55,268 bases of DNA from an uncultured Prevotellaceae bacterium (GTDB taxonomy: Bacteria; Bacteroidota; Bacteroidia; Bacteroidales; Bacteroidaceae): NCBI GenBank assembly GCA_902764705.1, contig CACWWZ010000014.1:1-55268 (forward strand), given 5' to 3'. The notes beneath the pieces are model-generated. The model saw only the letters and a list, made by a program, of their open reading frames with translations. It searched no databases and had not been told where the DNA came from. Made by a program: the position numbers and the translations under genes. Positions 10,801 to 18,120 of this stretch are shown here, piece by piece; within the stretch, counting starts at the first letter, position 1, and every line of letters starts with the position of its first letter.

Positions 10801-13800
10801 CCGTGGCCAACCTAACCCGCTATCAGGACTACAGCCTGCTGGTGGTGAAGGACAAGTGGGCCCAGATGGCCGAGGTGTCCGTCAACGGCCAGCCCGGCGT
10901 GAATGAATATGGTGTAGCACTAGGTCCCGGCGAGTCCTACAACGTCAAGGTGAAGGTGACACCGGCCAGCAAGGACGTGATCCACATCGACAGCCTGCAC
11001 CTGTCGTTCTATTCCGTTGGCGAGCCGGAGCTGAGCGACGACATCTGGCTGAAGGCTTACTTCCAGCCGAAGGCAGAGTCCGTGGCGCTGAAGGCTTCGC
11101 GGACGCTGGTCAACACGGCTACCGACACGACACTGGTGTTAACGGCCTCCGGCTATAACGCGAACAGCAGCATACTGAACGGAGTGAGTCTGCAACAGCG
11201 CAAGGCGGGTACCCCCGAGTGGACCACCATTCACAGCTGGGTGAAGGGTACACCAGCGGGCGACACCGAGAGTGCGCTGCCCAGTGAACGCATCGACACG
11301 CTCATCGACATGCATAGCAGCATCTTCTATCCTGATGCCACCTATGAGTTCCGTGCCGTCACCGACTGCACCGTGTCGGGCGAGAAGGTGCTTGGCGAAA
11401 GCGAGACGGTTACGGTGATTAAGGATGTGACGCTGCCGAAACCCATCCAGTTGCCGGAGCCAGCCGACGGCGTGCTGAACGAAGGCGACAACATCAGTGT
11501 GACGTTCAATGAGGACATCTATTCGCAGAGTCTGAACAAGGTCGACAACTTCATCATACAAAGTGTGCTAAACACTGACTCGGTGGCTCACGACGTGGCA
11601 CTGAAACTAGAAGGTGCCTCGACACCTGCCGCCACATCGCAAAGTGAGCTGACACTGGGCGGTACATCGTTCACGCTGTGTACGTGGGTAAAGAGCAGCG
11701 GTACTCTGGGAACACTGTTCAGACATGGCGAGGGTCCAGATGCCTTCCGAGTGAATATCGATGCCGACGGCTATCTATCGGCATGCATCAAGGATTCCAC
11801 CGATATCGTTAAGGTCTATCAGTCGAGCCTACCCCTGAAGAAGGATGTCTGGTCGTATGTAGCACTGGTGTACAACGTGAAAGCCGGCACGCTGTCGGCC
11901 TATAGTGCCAGCGGCGACCAAGAGCAGACGCTGATGACCGACGTGGTGGTAGGCAAGAAAGCCCATTCGACAGGTAATATCTATTTGGGAGAAGGTCTGA
12001 CAGGTGCCATGCACGAGCTGTCGTTGTTTAGCACCAACCTGACGTGGACCACCATCAAGGCTCAGATGTATTTGGGCAAGAGCAACTCTACCCCAGCCCT
12101 GATAGGCTACTGGCGACTTGACGAGGGTCACGGCACCAAGTCGGAAGACCGCGCCCGCAGCCGCCACATGATTCTTGCATCGAAGAACGGCTGGTATATG
12201 GAGAACGCCAACATCTCGATGAACCTGAACGGCACGAACTATCCGGCCATCCCGATGGGGCAGCTCTCGGCCACAGAGGGTGTCAGCTATCTGATAGAGA
12301 TGTGGGCACTGGCCGAAGAAAGTCAGAAGGACAACGCACAGCTGCTGAGTCTGGACAACGGCCAGAAGCTGGACTTGAACATGGTAGGCGGAAAGCTACA
12401 GCTCGTTGCCGACAGTGTAGCGTATGATGCTACACTGTCAACAGGCAGCGTGGCCGACCACCAGTGGCACCATGTGGCACTGAACGTGCTTAAGGGAGCC
12501 AGCGGACAGGCCAACCTGATTGTCGACGGCGTATCGGTGCTGACGGTAGCTGCCGACAAGATTCCGGCACTGGCCGGTGCGAAGCTCTGGCTGGGTAAGG
12601 ACATGAAGGGCATGCTGGACGAGGTACGCCTGTGGCACGGCACCAACACGCAGCAGACCATCAGCGAGCGCATGTACTACCGGCTGGACGGCAACAAGGA
12701 GCAAGGGCTGGTAGGCTACTGGCCTATGGAGAAAACCTATTACGACGAATACAACCAGCGCGTGTTTGTATTCTCGTTGGAGAACAAGGGCTATCAGGCG
12801 ACAGCAGCGACCACTCTCGTTCCTCATGACGAAGAGGCCAGCATAACTGAAGGCAGCGATGCTCCCGGACTGAAAACAGCTCCCAACAAGTCGAACCTCG
12901 ACTTCGACTTCGTGGCTGACGAGCGTACCGTATCCGTCAACCTCGAACACAGTGCCGAGGCCTTGGAGGGCTGCACCGTCAGCACAACGCTGCAAGACTA
13001 CTACGACCTGCACACTAATGTCGGCAACCCCATCACCTGGAGTTTTGTGGTGAAGCAGAACACGCTGAGTTGGAACACGGCAGAAGTGACACCCAGAGTG
13101 ACCGCAGGATGTAACGGCAGCTTCACCGCCACACTGTCAAACAACGGCGTTGCCGACCAGACATGGTCGTTTACCGAGCTGCCATCGTGGTTGGAGGCAA
13201 GTCCCGCATCGGGAACCATCTTTGCCCACGGCTCGCAGGAGGTGACATTCACCGTCAAGCAGGGTAATCCTATTGGAAAGTACTTCACCACCATCAGTGC
13301 TCGCGGCAACAAGGAACTGGATACGCCACTCGACATCTGTTTGACCGTGGAGGGAGCACAGCCCAACTGGAAGGTAGAACAGTATGAAGAGAGCATGACC
13401 ATGATTGGACAAATCAAGGTCAACGGCATCGTGTCGACAGATCCTGACGACATGGTCGGTGCCTTTACCAGCAAGAACGGTGATGTGCTTGGAGAGTGCG
13501 TAGGAATAGGCAAGCCCAAGTATAATTCGAACAAGGATGCCTACTTCGTAAGTATGATGGTGTATGGCAGCAAGGCGATGGAGGGCGACAGGATTCTCTT
13601 CAGAATCTATGATGCCTCAACGGGTCTGACCTATCCGCTCACCACCGTATCAGAGGAGGTCACATTCAAGGTTGATGGTTCGTATGGCTCAACATCGAAT
13701 CCTGTTATCTGGGAGAATTCCGACAAGTTGCTGCAGACATTCAACCTGACAGAGAAAACGCTGTGGATATCACTCTACCTGGATCCTGTCAGCAAAGACC

Positions 13801-14804
13801 TGCAACAGTTGTTCAAGCCTGTCAGCAGCATTATCAAGAGCGTTGAGACTGCAGACAGTCTCTATACCTGCGAGAACCAGGAATGGGACGGCAACAAGAG
13901 CATTAAACCTGGCGAGATGTTGAAGGTAACGATGAACCAGAACGGCTTGCTTCCAGTGATTGGTAGCGCCGTAGATCCGGCAGATTATCCAATAACGGTG
14001 AATCCCGGACCGAACTGGGTTGGCGTGCCTTGCGACAGCTATATGACACTCGACGAGGCCTTCGCAGGACTGTCGCCAGTAGACGGAGATATCGTCAAGG
14101 GCCAGGCTGCATTTGCCAGCTATGAGAACGGTAAGTGGGTTGGTGAGCTGGAGGCCATCGAACCTGGCAAGGGATATGTTTATACATCGATGGATGACAC
14201 GGAGAAGGTCTTCAGATTCCCATCAGACCCGACGACAGCTGGTATCGGTCAATGGCAAGGCGTTCAGGGTATTGCTGCCAACTTCAAGTACAGAAACAGC
14301 ATGGTCGTCGTCTGCACCGTACACGATGAATACGACCAGCCGATAACCGTTAACAACATTGGAGCGTTCGATCCTAATGGTGAGTTGCGCGGCTTAACGT
14401 CCAGATGCTTCAGAGACAGCATCTATTTCATCATCATCAGTGGTGATCTCCAAGACGAACTGATGCATCTCCGTCCGTCATTCAATGACGGCACCAGCGG
14501 CGTGAGCAGTACTGAAAACAGGAGCGGCATCAACGAAGAATTCATGCTGCCGTTCAGTAAAGACAAGATCATTGGCAGACTGAAGGAGCCCGTTGTCCTA
14601 CAGATATCCAATCCTACAGGCATCAGTGAGTTCTACAGAAATGCCAACAGCAGGCTGACAGTTTACAACACGCTTGGAAACTGTCTGTACAGTGGACGTG
14701 CCGCTGACTTTGACCGTCGCAAACTACCTGTCAATGTGATTTACATTATCAGTGAGGAAACAACTGACGGAAGAATCATTACTTATAAACGGATGAACAA
14801 GTAA
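4821..14804 (+). CDS. Giant secreted LamG/BACON-domain surface protein
   Basis: This 3,327-residue exported protein is probably a cell-surface adhesin or glycan-binding scaffold. A signal peptide covers residues 1-24 (cleavage after VMA); MKLL two codons later is an alternative start. Further domains by eye: two fibronectin-III-like segments (about 447-527 and 665-750); a short carboxypeptidase-regulatory-like strand (765-790) and another (1040-1170); three concanavalin/LamG-type domains (about 826-995, 2274-2437, 2466-2640), each ending in xxGYWxxDE-like motifs (VAYWPFDE, IGYWRLDEG, VGYWPMEK); a BACON-like Ig domain (2748-2845) and a C-terminal sorting-like domain (last 65 residues, YNTLGNCLYSGR...). 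No catalytic domain was found. Two AT-rich patches (about 9480-9670 and 10310-10510) encode glycine-rich beta segments unlike the rest. Confidence 0.85.
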   Translation: MLMKLLKFLWIAIMLTVAVKPVMADDNQPRFMLPNLDIQNLELYGYAAVTEQNPCFTIYLWYGNSDMNDSYWTDAPTITIDGKSIKLEGVQGNQKENLKLDKEWMCYDDDKLYYTIHGHDPFEAKKNKVFYNTYKGSEGFNNSPNFDDDWYVILDVYIRENVDSAKHKVSVKGLCCIDGNKKDNPYSAKNEFNNDTIITGKTICPFEYFDQNTKLAWSAPHKLTYTTASFKQKRWGKYQAIFDGIASELVESGVVSITKDYGSNADYQSDAAKKVTYRYDGVFNRKDTLNRFGWGTDTLRASKYDTRKLAIASHWEYSEKVLLTWKNETFDNTVITTNNSYVTYENLNSYDLYNYYFVFPKNDHVSMHCLDKNICKVRFLFANKNKDGKVTSWTVVKECNNNTPQAKIDIDIDKDMKVTDIEITFDHNPNGYVLTFTGTYDKAPETLPCPVDLMTKEYNEWGKTVKLTWKNGNSKFLGEKGKFLVYRNGEYLDTVKVAATTSDGYSYTDNINYATNYKYEVTYVPPQWTDSDREGSLTASVDAKLNRTVSINHVAAKAQNNSYKLDWSLSTKVNKAGYKFKIYRKVVTADQPNPTISDFAGLDSIHMVTIDNVDDLTYSWKDEDIATTETYAYLLKMDNIQDTTLYAGPVIPDGHPGTSQITSLKATRGAYTDHVHLEWTEEVIGSDNLNYDIYRHKINEGENDINTVGDAVQLDWDRLASLVSTKDKPVTSYDDKTAKGGYYYVYAVIARPNESKEVFTRKVIDGFVRSTGTVYGSVTYADGKYAVQGVKMQLAASATTNASTLFNALGFKGGRGGIHWNVNPQRYSNYFSKAFSMQMYVRPDGTNEDGACLLDMGGQLRLALSDYDAEKGYLITASAGGNKAKTTNRIKADRYTHVTFTYDGKGRCNIYLIAADSLGCLATDSLNMTLSITNEMQGGIAVAAATDSTQAISGYVDEIRFFKRLLTEADVVQNYCHYMGGTESGLVAYWPFDENISTLRWAYDYSKTSDTANENHAAIIGGLRNNIEVPTADQLSLFAVTDTLGAYTLRGIPFAGEGTTYSLVPSKGAHSFTPISRTLYVSQQTLSFDPQNFTDNSSFNVKGVLYYEHTTYPVKGCRFRVDDVVVKDEWGKEITSDENGEFTIPVSIGEHAIFVEKDGHQFLNSGRYPAKGLHNFNDSISGLTFTDLTKAVVIGRVAGGSKEKNKPIGLGLGNANIGAATLTLLTSNSIEDSRRMNVRLDSETGTFISNTDSMCYEQANPKYVESKAWVDGLNSGPDGVKRITIKTDPKNGEFAVLLPPVPYYITTVVDNNQQATTYFTGQTMVDCSDVTKPKTVTDGDLSLTYHTAFAQTYFSTPVINVSQSDNTVGAFGDARVPAGELEDSVDTYTVSEDGQLTYNYGFPIFTSPKIYEFNIEAYEKYLNYDADPEYPKEDKQPSTEGYLTFTNPMVLTEDAAYAAALDSLGCFTYQFQAIEPNEVAPYTQPIAITLTIGDNVYPWTWEDGEEEGSLQCVVFGTKLTGQTSVTAAPDALVNIIRDPFGSQSNQVWNSGSTSSGSWKVKFNGSFGISGSINSENGVVAKGGTYAPGIFIYKGFGCAAGNSRGMTFKANVDIDGGATWTHTTTEEFSTSAEPIYDGPDGDVFVGMSTSLVYGDGLQVMLVNDQQGGYRIGTQEMVAAGSRMETTFAYTQKYIINDLIPNYKRLREARLTPVSESQLERYRSSFKNNSDSIIYMTSLTPDDPRFGTCNDDEVWDDQALDDWHIKYSADSLCYYGPSYTAFLPASGNYRDEEEVWDAIVTINSNISLWEDYLAMNERRKVDTFVKNPMKNYSFDTGSPITFTQERDTTSAGEGTLMLSLSRYHKFGCGVGKGDDRKRVGSFDLNIEMSPGFTLSGSKGEKTTYTVNLTDNVPDNSHEVEMYHGDGYGYMFRQVSGQTSCYYEGEERTKYYEPGVHVLSNATVQVQVPHIDCAQPVVTGVPDGEPAVFDLKLSNATVANLTRYQDYSLLVVKDKWAQMAEVSVNGQPGVNEYGVALGPGESYNVKVKVTPASKDVIHIDSLHLSFYSVGEPELSDDIWLKAYFQPKAESVALKASRTLVNTATDTTLVLTASGYNANSSILNGVSLQQRKAGTPEWTTIHSWVKGTPAGDTESALPSERIDTLIDMHSSIFYPDATYEFRAVTDCTVSGEKVLGESETVTVIKDVTLPKPIQLPEPADGVLNEGDNISVTFNEDIYSQSLNKVDNFIIQSVLNTDSVAHDVALKLEGASTPAATSQSELTLGGTSFTLCTWVKSSGTLGTLFRHGEGPDAFRVNIDADGYLSACIKDSTDIVKVYQSSLPLKKDVWSYVALVYNVKAGTLSAYSASGDQEQTLMTDVVVGKKAHSTGNIYLGEGLTGAMHELSLFSTNLTWTTIKAQMYLGKSNSTPALIGYWRLDEGHGTKSEDRARSRHMILASKNGWYMENANISMNLNGTNYPAIPMGQLSATEGVSYLIEMWALAEESQKDNAQLLSLDNGQKLDLNMVGGKLQLVADSVAYDATLSTGSVADHQWHHVALNVLKGASGQANLIVDGVSVLTVAADKIPALAGAKLWLGKDMKGMLDEVRLWHGTNTQQTISERMYYRLDGNKEQGLVGYWPMEKTYYDEYNQRVFVFSLENKGYQATAATTLVPHDEEASITEGSDAPGLKTAPNKSNLDFDFVADERTVSVNLEHSAEALEGCTVSTTLQDYYDLHTNVGNPITWSFVVKQNTLSWNTAEVTPRVTAGCNGSFTATLSNNGVADQTWSFTELPSWLEASPASGTIFAHGSQEVTFTVKQGNPIGKYFTTISARGNKELDTPLDICLTVEGAQPNWKVEQYEESMTMIGQIKVNGIVSTDPDDMVGAFTSKNGDVLGECVGIGKPKYNSNKDAYFVSMMVYGSKAMEGDRILFRIYDASTGLTYPLTTVSEEVTFKVDGSYGSTSNPVIWENSDKLLQTFNLTEKTLWISLYLDPVSKDLQQLFKPVSSIIKSVETADSLYTCENQEWDGNKSIKPGEMLKVTMNQNGLLPVIGSAVDPADYPITVNPGPNWVGVPCDSYMTLDEAFAGLSPVDGDIVKGQAAFASYENGKWVGELEAIEPGKGYVYTSMDDTEKVFRFPSDPTTAGIGQWQGVQGIAANFKYRNSMVVVCTVHDEYDQPITVNNIGAFDPNGELRGLTSRCFRDSIYFIIISGDLQDELMHLRPSFNDGTSGVSSTENRSGINEEFMLPFSKDKIIGRLKEPVVLQISNPTGISEFYRNANSRLTVYNTLGNCLYSGRAADFDRRKLPVNVIYIISEETTDGRIITYKRMNK

Positions 14805-14840
14805 AATAAATCCCTCGCCGAATGTGGCGGGGGATTTATT
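14805..14840 (+). terminator. Strong hairpin terminator after the giant gene
   Basis: A 15-bp stem (14805-14819 with 14826-14840, one G-T pair) and a 6-nt loop begin right after the stop codon. The arms start in A/T runs on both sides, so it can serve both strands, including the tRNA transcript coming from the right. Confidence 0.9.
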
Positions 14841-14844
14841 GTTG

Positions 14845-14928
14845 TGCCGCGAGCGGGACTCGAACCCGCACAGCCGTTATGGCCAAGGGATTTTAAGTCC
14901 CTCGTGTCTACCATTCCACCATCGCGGC
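14845..14928 (-). tRNA. tRNA-Leu (UAA anticodon)
   Basis: The minus strand folds as a complete 84-nt tRNA with an acceptor stem GCCGCGA/TCGCGGC, discriminator A, a TGG...GTAGAC D-arm, anticodon loop CTTAAAA with TAA at 14893-14895, a long variable arm typical of class II tRNAs, and a T-loop GGTTCGAGTCC. The 3' CCA is not encoded. The anticodon and long variable arm give leucine. Confidence 0.96.
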
Positions 14929-14955
14929 AGCAGACTATTTTTTGCTTAGCGCCTG

Positions 14956-14963
14956 CAAAGGTA
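14956..14963 (-). promoter_or_regulatory. Promoter -7 box of tRNA-Leu
   Basis: On the minus strand TACCTTTG lies 28 bp before the tRNA 5' end, the expected distance for a Bacteroidota promoter with a short leader. A TGAAGAA repeat copy starts 10 bp further upstream, where the -33 box would be. Confidence 0.6.
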
Positions 14964-14972
14964 CAAAAATAA

Positions 14973-15012
14973 ATGAAGAATGAAGAATGAAGAATGAAGA
15001 ATTTGCTTTCGC
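14973..15012 (+). repeat. TGAAGAA-repeat family, copy A
   Basis: Four TGAAGAA-type heptamers followed by TTTGCTTTCGC, a variant of the family core TTTGCTACCGC. It lies between the lipoprotein stop codon and the tRNA promoter. Relative to the lipoprotein gene on the minus strand it is downstream of the stop codon, as other copies are to their genes. Confidence 0.8.
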
Positions 15013-15032
15013 AGTGCAAAATTTTCACTTTT

Positions 15033-15623
15033 TTATCGTTTTGTGCCCACGGAAAGGAAACCGTGAGGCCCTGTGGTGGTGGCGAGATACTTCTGCAAAC
15101 CGACGTCACCTTCTTCGCCATTCTGTATGAGGCCTCCGTTGTTGAGGTCGTATTTCTTGCCGCACTTGCCACAGGAGGCGATGCCGCTATTACTCATGGA
15201 CAGCGGGAATTTGGGGTTCAGGTAGTTGTTCTCGCGTCGCACGCAGTTGGGACACTGTGCGTCGTAAGCCACGAAACCGCCATTAGGCTGGGTATTCATG
15301 GTTTGGAAACCGACAATGATGCCATTGTTGAGTCCGAGGATGTAGTTAGACATGCGCTCCATCTCGGTAACGGTCTGATGGGTGGCATCACCACCCTGGT
15401 TGCTCTGGAAATGGAGTACGAGGCCACCCATGCTCGATTCCCAAATCTTGCAGAACACGCCGCGCGAATCGATATTCATGGCCGAAGCCAGCGTGGGGTC
15501 GAGGTGCAGGCTGTTGTCGTAAGTGAAACGACAAGGCCAGATGGAGTACTCGCCCTCCGCAGAGCAAGAGAAAAGTAAGAGGTAAGAGGTAAGAAGTAAG
15601 AGGTAAGAGAACAGCCGTTTCAT
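15033..15623 (-). CDS. Lipoprotein with paired-cysteine (zinc-ribbon or Rieske-like) domain
   Basis: This encodes 196 residues. The signal peptide is hydrophobic and ends in a lipobox (LLFSC, Cys20), so it should be membrane-anchored. The C-terminal half has two cysteine pairs, CPNC near residue 124 and CGKCG near 151, spaced like a metal site; the arrangement recalls a Rieske fold in which the two histidines are replaced by cysteines, or a zinc ribbon. The function is unknown. Its ATG overlaps the argH stop (ATGA). The signal-peptide core is encoded by five heptamer repeats (15575-15609), which makes this gene prone to slippage. Confidence 0.75.
   Translation of the reverse strand: MKRLFSYLLLLTSYLLLFSCSAEGEYSIWPCRFTYDNSLHLDPTLASAMNIDSRGVFCKIWESSMGGLVLHFQSNQGGDATHQTVTEMERMSNYILGLNNGIIVGFQTMNTQPNGGFVAYDAQCPNCVRRENNYLNPKFPLSMSNSGIASCGKCGKKYDLNNGGLIQNGEEGDVGLQKYLATTTGPHGFLSVGTKR
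15575..15609. repeat. Heptamer array inside a signal-peptide coding region
   Basis: Five units of GTAAGAG (one GTAAGAA) lie in the first codons of the lipoprotein gene, reading as leucine-rich signal peptide on the minus strand. Gain or loss of one unit would shift the frame. Confidence 0.85.
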
Positions 15624-16957
15624 TTCAACAATTCTTTTTCTGCTTCTAATACCCGCTCGAAGGCGAAACCTTCGAAGACGTTGTCCATGAGCGCCTGGAT
15701 GCGGTCGTTGCAGAGGTTACCGATAGAACCTTCGTGGGTGTGGTGGATGTCCTTGTCGGGGCGGAAGGTGCCCGCCTCGATGTCGAGACCGACCTTCTTG
15801 TACGCTTCTCTGAAGGGCAAACCTTCAGAAGCAAGCTTATTGACGGTTTCCACGCTGAACATGGGGTCGTACATGGGATTGTCGAGGATGTCGTCGCGTA
15901 CCTCTATCTTATTAATGATGTAGGCGGCCATCTGCAGACAGTCCTTCAACTCGCCAAAGGCGGGCAGGAAGACTTCCTTGATGATCTGCAGGTCGCGGAA
16001 GTAACCCACGGGCAGGTTGTTCATGATGAGCGTCACCTGCTGGGGCAGTGCCTGCAGCTTGTTGCACTTGGCACGGATGAGCTCGAAGACGTCGGGGTTC
16101 TTCTTATGCGGCATGATGCTGGAACCCGTGGTACACTCCTTGGGCAGACGGACAAACGAGAAGTTCTGCGAGTTGAACAGGCAGGCGTCGAAGGCCATCT
16201 TTGCTAACGTGCCAGCGATGGTGGCGATGGCGAAGCCCACGTTGCGCTCGGTCTTGCCACGGCCCATCTGGGCATAAATCACGTTATAGTCCATGGTGTC
16301 GAAACCTAACAGATCGGTGGTCATCTGGCGGTTCAGGGGGAACGACGAGCCATAGCCCGCGGCAGAGCCCAGAGGATTGCGGTTGGTCATCTTGTAGGCT
16401 GCCTGTAGGAACAGCATGTCGTCGGTGAGCGACTCGGCATAAGCGCCGAACCACAGTCCGAAGCTGGACGGCATGGCAACCTGCAGGTGCGTATAGCCCG
16501 GCATGAGGACATCCTTATACTGATTGCTCTTCTGGATGAGCTCGTCGAACAGCACACGGACGCCATCGGCCACCTCCATGAGTTCGTGGCGGGTGAAAAG
16601 CTTCAGGTCGACGAGCACCTGGTCGTTGCGCGAACGGCCCGAATGAATTTTCTTGCCGATGTCGCCCAAACGACGCGTCAGCATGAGTTCCACCTGCGAG
16701 TGGACGTCCTCGACGCCCTCCTCGATGACGAATTCGCCGCGTTCGCAGACGGCATAGATATTCTTGAGCTCTGCTAACAGCAGGGGCAGCTCGTCGTGGC
16801 CGATGAGCCCGATGGACTCGAGCATGGTGATATGTGCCATGGAACCCAGCACGTCGTACTTGGCCAGATAGAGGTCCATCTCGCGGTCGCGACCCACGGT
16901 GAAGCGCTCAATCTCGGCATTCACCTCGAAGTTTTTTTCCCAAAGTTTGTTTGCCAT
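15620..16957 (-). CDS. argH: Argininosuccinate lyase
   Basis: ArgH splits argininosuccinate into arginine and fumarate, the last step of arginine synthesis in the cytosol. The 445 residues are the usual family length. Motifs visible are HSGRSRNDQV (105-114), the TH pair in MPGYTHLQVAMP (catalytic His157), and the fumarase-superfamily signature GSSIMPHKKNPD (278-289) with its mobile catalytic serine. It sits in a minus-strand run behind pyrE and an SRPBCC gene, so it probably shares their transcript; none of the other arg genes is present here. The 3' end overlaps the lipoprotein start by ATGA. Confidence 0.97.
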   Translation of the reverse strand: MANKLWEKNFEVNAEIERFTVGRDREMDLYLAKYDVLGSMAHITMLESIGLIGHDELPLLLAELKNIYAVCERGEFVIEEGVEDVHSQVELMLTRRLGDIGKKIHSGRSRNDQVLVDLKLFTRHELMEVADGVRVLFDELIQKSNQYKDVLMPGYTHLQVAMPSSFGLWFGAYAESLTDDMLFLQAAYKMTNRNPLGSAAGYGSSFPLNRQMTTDLLGFDTMDYNVIYAQMGRGKTERNVGFAIATIAGTLAKMAFDACLFNSQNFSFVRLPKECTTGSSIMPHKKNPDVFELIRAKCNKLQALPQQVTLIMNNLPVGYFRDLQIIKEVFLPAFGELKDCLQMAAYIINKIEVRDDILDNPMYDPMFSVETVNKLASEGLPFREAYKKVGLDIEAGTFRPDKDIHHTHEGSIGNLCNDRIQALMDNVFEGFAFERVLEAEKELLK

Positions 16958-16967
16958 TGTTTTCTTT

Positions 16968-17012
16968 CTAGTATGACTAGTATGACTAGTTGGACTAGTC
17001 GGACTAGTTATT
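16968..17012. repeat. Nine-bp tandem array between argH and the SRPBCC gene
   Basis: Five units of CTAGTATGA and variants (CTAGTTGGA, CTAGTCGGA, CTAGTTATT) fill the gap, running into the SRPBCC stop codon. The ACTAGT core is palindromic. It lies 11 bp upstream of the argH start, so it may separate argH translation from the gene before. Confidence 0.85.
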
Positions 17013-17424
17013 AAACGTAAGGAATCTGCGCCAGGGCGTCGGCAATTTTCTCGACGCCGTCCTGCAGGGGACCGGCCACCATGCCTTTCAGCATGAAGGG
17101 GATGTCGGCCTGGACGGTGACCTTCATCTTGCTGGTTTCAGCGGTCACGGGCAACACCTGAATCCACAGGTTGAAGGGCACGGGCGACTGCACGGACTCG
17201 AACTTGACGCAACGGTTCTCTTCGCGCTCGATGATGTGAAGCTTGATGGTGCCCACGGGGGCAGCACTGACCTCTACGGAGTCGCTGTCGAACTTGAAGT
17301 CCTGCAACTTGTCGGCAGGGACACGGTCGCGGACACGCTCCAAATTACTCAGGTCACTGATATTGCGATAAACAGCCTCAACGGGATAGTTGATGGGCTT
17401 AATGCTACTTTCGAATTTGGTCAT
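17011..17424 (-). CDS. SRPBCC family (START/polyketide-cyclase-like) protein
   Basis: This is a small cytosolic protein of 137 residues with the helix-grip fold expected for the SRPBCC superfamily: an N-terminal strand (TKFESSIKPINYPVEAVYRNISDL), a central run of antiparallel strands, and a long C-terminal helix (GPLQDGVEKIADALAQI). Such proteins bind hydrophobic ligands or act as cyclases or dehydratases; nothing here fixes the ligand. It lies between pyrE and argH on one transcript, flanked by two tandem-repeat arrays. I am confident about the fold but not the role. Confidence 0.75.
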   Translation of the reverse strand: MTKFESSIKPINYPVEAVYRNISDLSNLERVRDRVPADKLQDFKFDSDSVEVSAAPVGTIKLHIIEREENRCVKFESVQSPVPFNLWIQVLPVTAETSKMKVTVQADIPFMLKGMVAGPLQDGVEKIADALAQIPYV

Positions 17425-17430
17425 ATTACT

Positions 17431-17465
17431 GTTTAGAGTTTAGAGATGAAAGTTTAGAGAAAGGG
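17431..17465. repeat. Heptamer array between pyrE and the SRPBCC gene
   Basis: Five period-7 units (GTTTAGA, GTTTAGA, GATGAAA, GTTTAGA, GAAAGGG) fill almost the whole gap between the two genes. Confidence 0.8.
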
Positions 17466-17467
17466 GG

Positions 17468-18109
17468 TTACTGCTTCCAGGTTGAGGGTGATTTGCGCCA
17501 TTCCTTCAACACCTCGATGTCGGAGGGTTTGATGTAACCCGTCTCGGCAGCTTGTTCGAGGACGGCATTATAGTCACTGAGGGTGATGAGTTTGACACCA
17601 GCCTCGCGGAAAGCCTCTTCGGCCACAGGGAAGCCATAGGTGAACGATGCCACCATGCCGATGACTTCAACGCCATATTCGCGCAGGGCAGCAACAGCCT
17701 TCAGGCTGGATCCGCCCGTCGAGATGAGGTCCTCGACAACGATGACCTTGGCACCTTTTTTCAGTTCGCCTTCCACCTGATTGCCCATGCCATGATCTTT
17801 TGGCTTCGGACGCACATAAGCGTAGGGCAGTCCCAACTCGTCGGCCACCAGTGCACCTTGTGCGATGGCACCTGTTGCCACACCTGCCACAGCCTCAGCC
17901 TCAGGGAAGTGTTCCTGAATGGCATGGCACAGCTCGAGTTTGACAAACGAACGGACATCGGCAAAACCCAGTGTCTTGCGGTTGTCCGTATAGATTGGCG
18001 ACTTCCAGCCGCTGGCCCATGTGAAGGGCTCTTCGGGCTGCAACTTGATGGCTTTGATATCCATCAGTTTTTGAGCAAACAGTTTCTTGATAGCATCCAT
18101 ATATCTCAA
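17468..18109 (-). CDS. pyrE: Orotate phosphoribosyltransferase
   Basis: PyrE joins orotate to PRPP to make OMP in pyrimidine synthesis. The 213 residues include the type I phosphoribosyltransferase PRPP loop VIVVEDLISTGGSS (122-135) and the PKPKDHG segment (101-107) of the flexible catalytic loop. An in-frame ATG three codons later (MDAIKKLF) is an equally good start. The gene follows the flippase-like gene by 11 bp, so it is probably expressed from the promoters near 21250-21340, unless an internal promoter exists that I did not recognise. Other pyr genes are absent here. Confidence 0.96.
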   Translation of the reverse strand: MRYMDAIKKLFAQKLMDIKAIKLQPEEPFTWASGWKSPIYTDNRKTLGFADVRSFVKLELCHAIQEHFPEAEAVAGVATGAIAQGALVADELGLPYAYVRPKPKDHGMGNQVEGELKKGAKVIVVEDLISTGGSSLKAVAALREYGVEVIGMVASFTYGFPVAEEAFREAGVKLITLSDYNAVLEQAAETGYIKPSDIEVLKEWRKSPSTWKQ

Positions 18110-18120
18110 ACAATTTTAGT

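Noticed and set aside
15033-15623. A true Rieske iron-sulfur protein
   Set aside because: The cysteine pairs are present but the two histidines needed for a Rieske cluster are not visible; described only as Rieske- or zinc-ribbon-like.
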